From contig NC_071354.1 in NCBI RefSeq assembly GCF_943734655.1, forward strand, positions 179,952,911 to 180,016,910: a stretch of DNA of 64,000 bases. Direction: 5' to 3'. The position numbers and the translations under genes are program-made. Every line of letters begins with the position of its first letter. Positions within the stretch are counted from its first letter, which is position 1. Origin of the DNA: Sabethes cyaneus. Lineage: Eukaryota; Arthropoda; Insecta; Diptera; Culicidae. Below the pieces are notes generated by a model, which ran no database searches, was not told the DNA's origin, and was given only the letters and a program-made list of their open reading frames with translations. Positions 59,215 through 64,000 of the stretch are shown in pieces.

Positions 59215-59550
59215 TGTAATTGGCGAAAAACGGATGGATGTCCCAGCGCATTGCCCCCAAATCATTGATTTTTTTTCTGAGAGAAAACACAAATTTCCGG
59301 GTCTTTCGACATTGAAGATGATTCGTTAGACTATTCTACTGAGTCTCTCTTTTCAATATAACAGTCTTCATTGACATCATTAATGGCCCATGCGTATCTG
59401 CACCCAGGCACATTGAATTCAGTGTTACCAGATAAGGAAAAAGTAGGCTTCATGCTATTTCTTATAAACGGCACTTAAATGCACTGCAGTTTTTCAGAAT
59501 GTAATGCAGCTTTAAAAATCTGAAAAATTGAAAATTCTTTACGAGTATCT
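59215..59550. other. Unassigned sequence
   Basis: No gene or repeat recognised. The stretch ends at the foldback element. Confidence 0.3.
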
Positions 59551-59555
59551 TAAAC

Positions 59556-59700
59556 TAATTGAAATTCCTTTTAGTTCTAGTATAATTTGACTTACGTCAT
59601 AAATACGCGTTTGAAGGTAGCAAGTCGTAACCGAAATACGCGTCTTCGTGACGTAAGAATTGCTTATAGTAGAACTAAAAGGAATTCATTTCCAATTATT
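59556..59700. repeat. Foldback hairpin of about 145 bp
   Basis: The left arm AATTCCTTTTAGTTCTAGTAT...CTTACGTCA...AATACGCGT pairs with the right arm ACGCGTCTTCGTGACGTAAG...ATAGTAGAACTAAAAGGAAT, around a loop of about 20 nt (GAAGGTAGCAAGTCGTAACC). Probably a small MITE or a palindromic end of a larger repeat. Non-coding. Confidence 0.65.
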
Positions 59701-59754
59701 TGGCGATAATTTGACTTAATTACGCGATGGTTAAACATATTACTTATAAATGAT

Positions 59755-60060
59755 CGTTCCAAACCTTTCAATTCATCTATGGTCGTACCGAACCATATAC
59801 ATCATTCAACAATAATCGTACCGAATTATTTTACTTGTCGATGGTCGTGCCGAATCGTTTAAATAATCAATAATCGTACGGACCATATACTTTATTGAAT
59901 AATGATCATACCGAATTATTTAATTTATCTATGATCGTATTAAACCATATACTTTATTCATTAGTGACTGCATCTAATCATTTTACTTTTAAGTGGTGCT
60001 ACCAAACCATTCAATTCATCTATGGTCGTACCGAACCATATATTACATTCAACATTCAAC
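59755..60060 (+). repeat. GTCGTACCGAAC satellite, block 3
   Basis: About nine diverged units with cores such as TATGGTCGTACCGAACCATA at 59779 and 60020, and ATAATCGTACCGAATTATTT. Same unit and strand as the blocks at 3410 and 7806. Confidence 0.75.
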
Positions 60061-60061
60061 G

Positions 60062-60575
60062 ACAACATGTACGAAACGGAATCTTTGAATCGACCAATTC
60101 CAAAACTCAGCAGGTCCTTTACGATCAGACTAGGATCGTTAGTTACACTGTCAATCTCCCGTACAAGGGCAGGAATATATACGCGGCACTTCTGAGTAAA
60201 TATCTCTGTTCCATAAGTCCGAATAGAAAGAGAACAGAGAATAAAAACTACTTTTCCGAAGCACACGCTGGAATGTGTTTTGTCTACTTCTATTTCGGGA
60301 ATGACACCAAATTGAACGTCTCCGTCTGGGCACAAGTTGATCTTGAAAGCGGATTAACCCGAACAAAAGCACTTGTTTCGCTGCTTAAAAGGCAAACCTA
60401 ATTCTAACGACACTTTCTAACGCAGTATTACGAAGCAACTGGCGACTGTAGAGCAAAATCGACTTCGACGACGAACGGTTCGATATTCAGTGCGAGAATG
60501 CCAAAGTTGTCGAAATCAAGCTAAAATGTCAGATTATCATTGTTAAATCAAAATTTTGCAACATTTCAAAATGAT
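60062..60575 (+). pseudogene. Possible decayed exon, MAM-like (uncertain)
   Basis: The open frame includes VLYDQTRIVSYTVNLPYKGR, then EAHAGMCFVYFYFGNDTKLN and VSVWAQVDLESGL, and stops at 60399. After the stop another frame gives NWRL and IDFDDERFDIQCENAKVVEI. The CxxFxYxx-G-(x)n-L-x-V segment followed by W...F.I..E resembles the second half of a MAM domain, an extracellular adhesion module. The likeness is moderate, the frame is interrupted, and there are no clean splice sites. It may be a relic gene fragment next to the satellite, or chance. Confidence 0.25.
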
Positions 60576-60579
60576 GACT

Positions 60580-62900
60580 TGCGTTAATTTTGCTAACGGT
60601 AATGAAACTTGTGCACAATGTGCTTCTCTTTCCATAGAACAATCCTCATGTTTTTCATTACCCTTCAATTTGAGAGGCAGACGCTAGAACTTCAGTCTGT
60701 CCCCGAAAAGCCATTATTCAGCACTGATGATGCTAGCACGCGCTTATCTCGAATGAATTCTTTCGCAAGTGTAAACACCAAACAGCACTTTTAAACTTAT
60801 CACTTTAAGCATTACAATTCAAAAAGCTATGCTTAGTTCACCCAAAACAAAAGTAAAAAGCCCCCAACAAATCAAAACATCAAATCCTCTTGTTCAACGT
60901 TCTCCCCCAGGATGGAATGGAAATGTTTACACATAGAGGCTTCGCAGGGCACTGCTGTGTTGGCTGGCTGAGTCCCGGTTGGTTCGAGTTGAGTGGGGTG
61001 CCCGAAATTCATCACGTTAGCGGAAAAAAGCTTAACCCGCCAACCCGATTAAGACAAAAAAGTGAAACGTTCACCGGTGAAAACATCAATTATGCCAAAA
61101 ACAACTTCAATTCATCGTGTTCCCGCCGATTGGCCGTGTATTTCCAGCCCCCGCACAAACATGGTTGGGATTATCGGCATAGAATGCTCACTTTTTAGTT
61201 CGGATTTCCAATCGGTTTTTCGTTCACTTTGGCTTAGCCAGTTTTCCACGCTTGGCACAAGATAAAACCGTCCATTTAGGCTGTGATTTGTTTGCGCTGC
61301 TGATTACACCCTGAACCTAGCAGCACCGTGAATGGAGGTGAATGACCTAGGCAGAGCGTTGCGAGGGTTGTTAGCGAAACTGTAAAGGTTTTCGTTTTTT
61401 TTTATTCGCAGAAAACAAGCTCGACCCGAAATAAAGCTAAAAATATAGACAAGATTCATTCCTCGGAAACATGACACAATAATTTGCCCAACCGACGCAC
61501 TACAGACAGTTTTGACTTGACGAGGATCGATTCCGGAAAAAGTTCCGACCCTCCCACGCACCTTTAAACCGCAGCAGCTGGGCAGCTTTTTTCGGCGGTA
61601 TAAAGGAAGGTAGAAGGTATTGTCACAAAGGGATGGTTATGGCATGACATCAGCCAGCTGCTGCTGCTGCTGCAGCAGCACCGGCTTTCGTATCGTCCGT
61701 CGTCGTCGTCGTCGTCGCAAGGTGATTGATGGAAGCAGTTGTCGGAATTTTCGGTATGCCGTTGTTTGTTCGACGTGGCAGCCCCGATCGGCTAGGGCTA
61801 ACTTTGTTCGAAACAATTATGCTGACAAATTGTTTTGAATTTTGCCGGTTTTTTTTCGATGGAAATTTTTCGGTCCGAATTTTTCGTATGAATATGGTTT
61901 GATGTATGAGCGAAAAAACGAATATTAATCGAAATTTGAGTATTAATTGCGGCAATTTGATAAAAAACTGGGTACAACAACGAATTAATTTCAGAACTCA
62001 TAAATAAACGACGAAACTTTTAATCTAGTCTAGAAACCTATTTTTGCTTAAATTCATTATATCTGTTGAATCAAAGGATTTGATTCAAGCTCTGTTCTTA
62101 ACTACAGTTTGTACTCCAAAGTAGGGTTAAAAAAGCGCTCGAGTACAAAATCCCTAACCAGTGAAACAGCCAAGAACCAGGCTTTAAAGCACCAAAAGCT
62201 AAAAAATCCTTTAAATTAGTTTTTAAATTTTAAAAGCAGGATGCTTCTTGTGTACAATCCGGAAAGCCAGTATATATGCTCAAATCACCGCCATCGCAAA
62301 AAGAAAAGCATCGGTCGTTGCCATTCAAGTCTAAACTAGCTAATTAAGCCAAAAAGCAGCTCTTATCCTGCGCTTTACTCTCTATCTACCAACACATCCA
62401 TCTTGTTGAGCGAGAATTTGTTCGTCCGTTCGTTTTGTTTCATGTTTTTTTTTGCGGGTGCAGGCTCCTTTCAGGCACGATGCTGTGCTGTTATTTCCCG
62501 TGTTCAACAACTGCAGCGGATGAGCCCTTTTCGTGTTTCAACATTTTAAAATGAGCTCAATTCTCCATTCACCCTTTTTGTTGGAAACGGCAGCTTGCAA
62601 GATGCATCAACAACATAATCATTAAAAAATGTACGGTAGCTTAAATTCGGCTGTTTACTTCACACCGGCTAAGGAGAGGTTTGTGAACGTAAGGAAACAT
62701 TGCATAAATTTTTCTAATAAATTTTATTAAAATAATTCGTCAATTCATTGACTTCTAATCTGTATTAAGCAGGTACGAACATTTCTTCTAATTCTATTCC
62801 ATTTTTTTTTGTTTTGTTATGTTGTTCGCTGTAATCTCATAGTTTCTCAATCTTAAGTAAGGGATTGAACTGCAGCACATTAGGCTTATACAAATTTGAA
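60580..62900. other. Unassigned sequence
   Basis: No recognised gene. Adjacent triplet runs CTGCTGCTGCTGCTG (about 61658-61680) and GTCGTCGTCGTC (about 61697-61717) lie between short open frames on both strands. 60890-61600 is GC-richer without any known motif. Confidence 0.35.
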
Positions 62901-62904
62901 AAAA

Positions 62905-62965
62905 AGTTTATGTCGCCCCCCCTTCAAAAATTTTCGAAAATTGAAGGGGCAAAAAAATAAAGTGT
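62905..62965 (+). repeat. Dispersed repeat family 1, short copy E
   Basis: Poly-C start, then a TTGAAGGGGCAAAAAAATAA block and AGTGTAATACATA. Matches the beginning of copies B and D only. The rest of the family consensus is not seen here. Confidence 0.4.
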
Positions 62966-62969
62966 AATA

Positions 62970-64000
62970 CATATTATGTTGCATTCTTTAGTGATAAGCA
63001 GATTTTTTACAGTTCACCGTGTTTACATCTCTAAATTACCCAATATGCGCAAAGTTAAAGTAATTGTCCGCTTAGTCTCGATCAACTTTCCTTCACCAAC
63101 TAAGTTTTTTGATTCCTGCTACAGGTCACAGGCGGTCCCAAAGCCGAAAATTAGATGTGGTTGAAATCAGACTTTTGGCTCCATTTACTTTAAATCTTAT
63201 TCCATTTTATTTTAACTTGTTTTAAAAGAACCGAATTAGATTGACGCATCAATAAACTAAACAATATATTAGTGAAATTTGGTACCGCTTTTGAGGGATA
63301 TATTCCGAATTGCAGAAGGGTTATTTTATGCTGCCATCGGTAGAAGATAGATTAAAATAGAAATACAACAAATTAGACACTCCGGAATATCAGCTTTCAG
63401 TGCTTTCGGGGCTCAAATTGGTCGTTTCATTCCATAGTATCCAAGAACTTACCCTAATGTTGGATCCTAAAATTAAAAAAGAAGAAAAAACTTCGCTCCA
63501 AAAACTTCAGCTAATGTTGGATGTTGGGGACATAAACCTTACAATTTTACTTTACAAATACAATATTTTACCATGCATTGAATGCATGCAGAAAGGATGT
63601 TACTGAATTGTTCGAAACTTTTCGGACTACTGTCATGTTGTGATTATCATTGGGATCAATGGTGACCCCGATATTAACATCAAATCAAGTCATGTTAAGT
63701 TATGCTTTTGTACTGTGCATTTTCTTCTGCTTTAAGAATGGAGTTTTAGTATGGATTATGGCAATGTGCGAAACTGGAATTAAATTGGAATAACATTTTC
63801 ATTGCTAGGCAGTCGTAACGGTTTATCTCTCCAAACATTTCAATGATTGATTCGGTTTGAACTAAAATTTAAGTACTGTACAACATTTTTGTATTAAATA
63901 TGCATTAATATGGAAAAATAAACACTGGTTTCTATTCCTTTGTTTCGGTTTTGAAGGTTTGGTTATTTTTATTTTTATAGGTTTATAGGTTATAGGTTAT
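62970..64000. other. Unassigned sequence
   Basis: Short AT-rich open frames only. The window ends in a few ATAGGTTT-like repeats (63977-64000). Confidence 0.3.

Overview
The window looks like nuclear DNA from an insect, most likely a mosquito or another dipteran. It is AT-rich and almost devoid of long intact host reading frames. It is crowded with decayed transposable elements whose classes are typical of mosquito genomes: RNase H-bearing non-LTR elements, BEL/Pao, DD37E mariner, TA-target MITEs, tRNA-derived SINEs and elements with CACAGTG ends and 5-bp target duplications. There are no bacterial operons, ribosome binding sites, rRNA genes, real tRNA genes or CRISPR arrays. The species call is inference from these families.

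Layout. Positions 1-1508 end in a short open exon (ATG at 1444, consensus splice donor at 1509) that may be the first coding exon of a plus-strand gene with a very large intron. At 3.4-8.7 kb an RNase H-bearing LINE relic on the minus strand is flanked on both sides by a GTCGTACCGAAC satellite, followed by a second LINE tail. 13.1-17.5 kb is a degenerate satellite of about 11 bp (ACAAAAATGAC-like), interrupted by a dispersed repeat, a hAT-like MITE and a TIR element carrying a 189-bp tandem duplication. 19.5-19.8 kb has a TATA/initiator/ATG arrangement. 25.9-28.7 kb is a minus-strand BEL/Pao relic with a large internal deletion, a SINE and a GT microsatellite of about 250 bp. 29.0-29.7 kb is a mariner relic. 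32.6-34.3 kb is a second tract of the same satellite, holding a MITE and a 238-bp near-perfect hairpin.

35.85-36.0 kb holds a LINE RT scrap. 40.2-43.9 kb is a nest: a dispersed repeat, a TA-target TIR element inside it, a CACAGTGGGG-ended element (duplication CGCTA) inside that, and a SINE inside that. 44.57-45.12 kb is a 13-bp minisatellite. 46.6-47.5 kb is a DD37E mariner whose catalytic Glu is replaced by Lys. 51.5-53.7 kb is a LINE relic split by a 1.4-kb foldback element with CACAGTG ends (duplication CATTG). 53.7-54.6 kb, 56.57-57.0 kb and 57.6-58.5 kb are TA-target TIR elements, one of which carries a SINE with a clear 9-bp duplication. 55.8-56.5 kb is a DUF4817-type transposase relic. 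The GTCGTACCGAAC satellite returns at 59.75-60.06 kb beside a possible MAM-like relic.

The remaining sequence carries no gene I can recognise. The window reads best as intronic or intergenic euchromatin with layered transposon insertions. The most unusual content is the pair of CACAGTG/5-bp-duplication (Transib-like) elements, the near-perfect hairpin, the long ACAAAAATGAC satellite, and several TIR elements whose TIR-proximal motif is repeated inside them.
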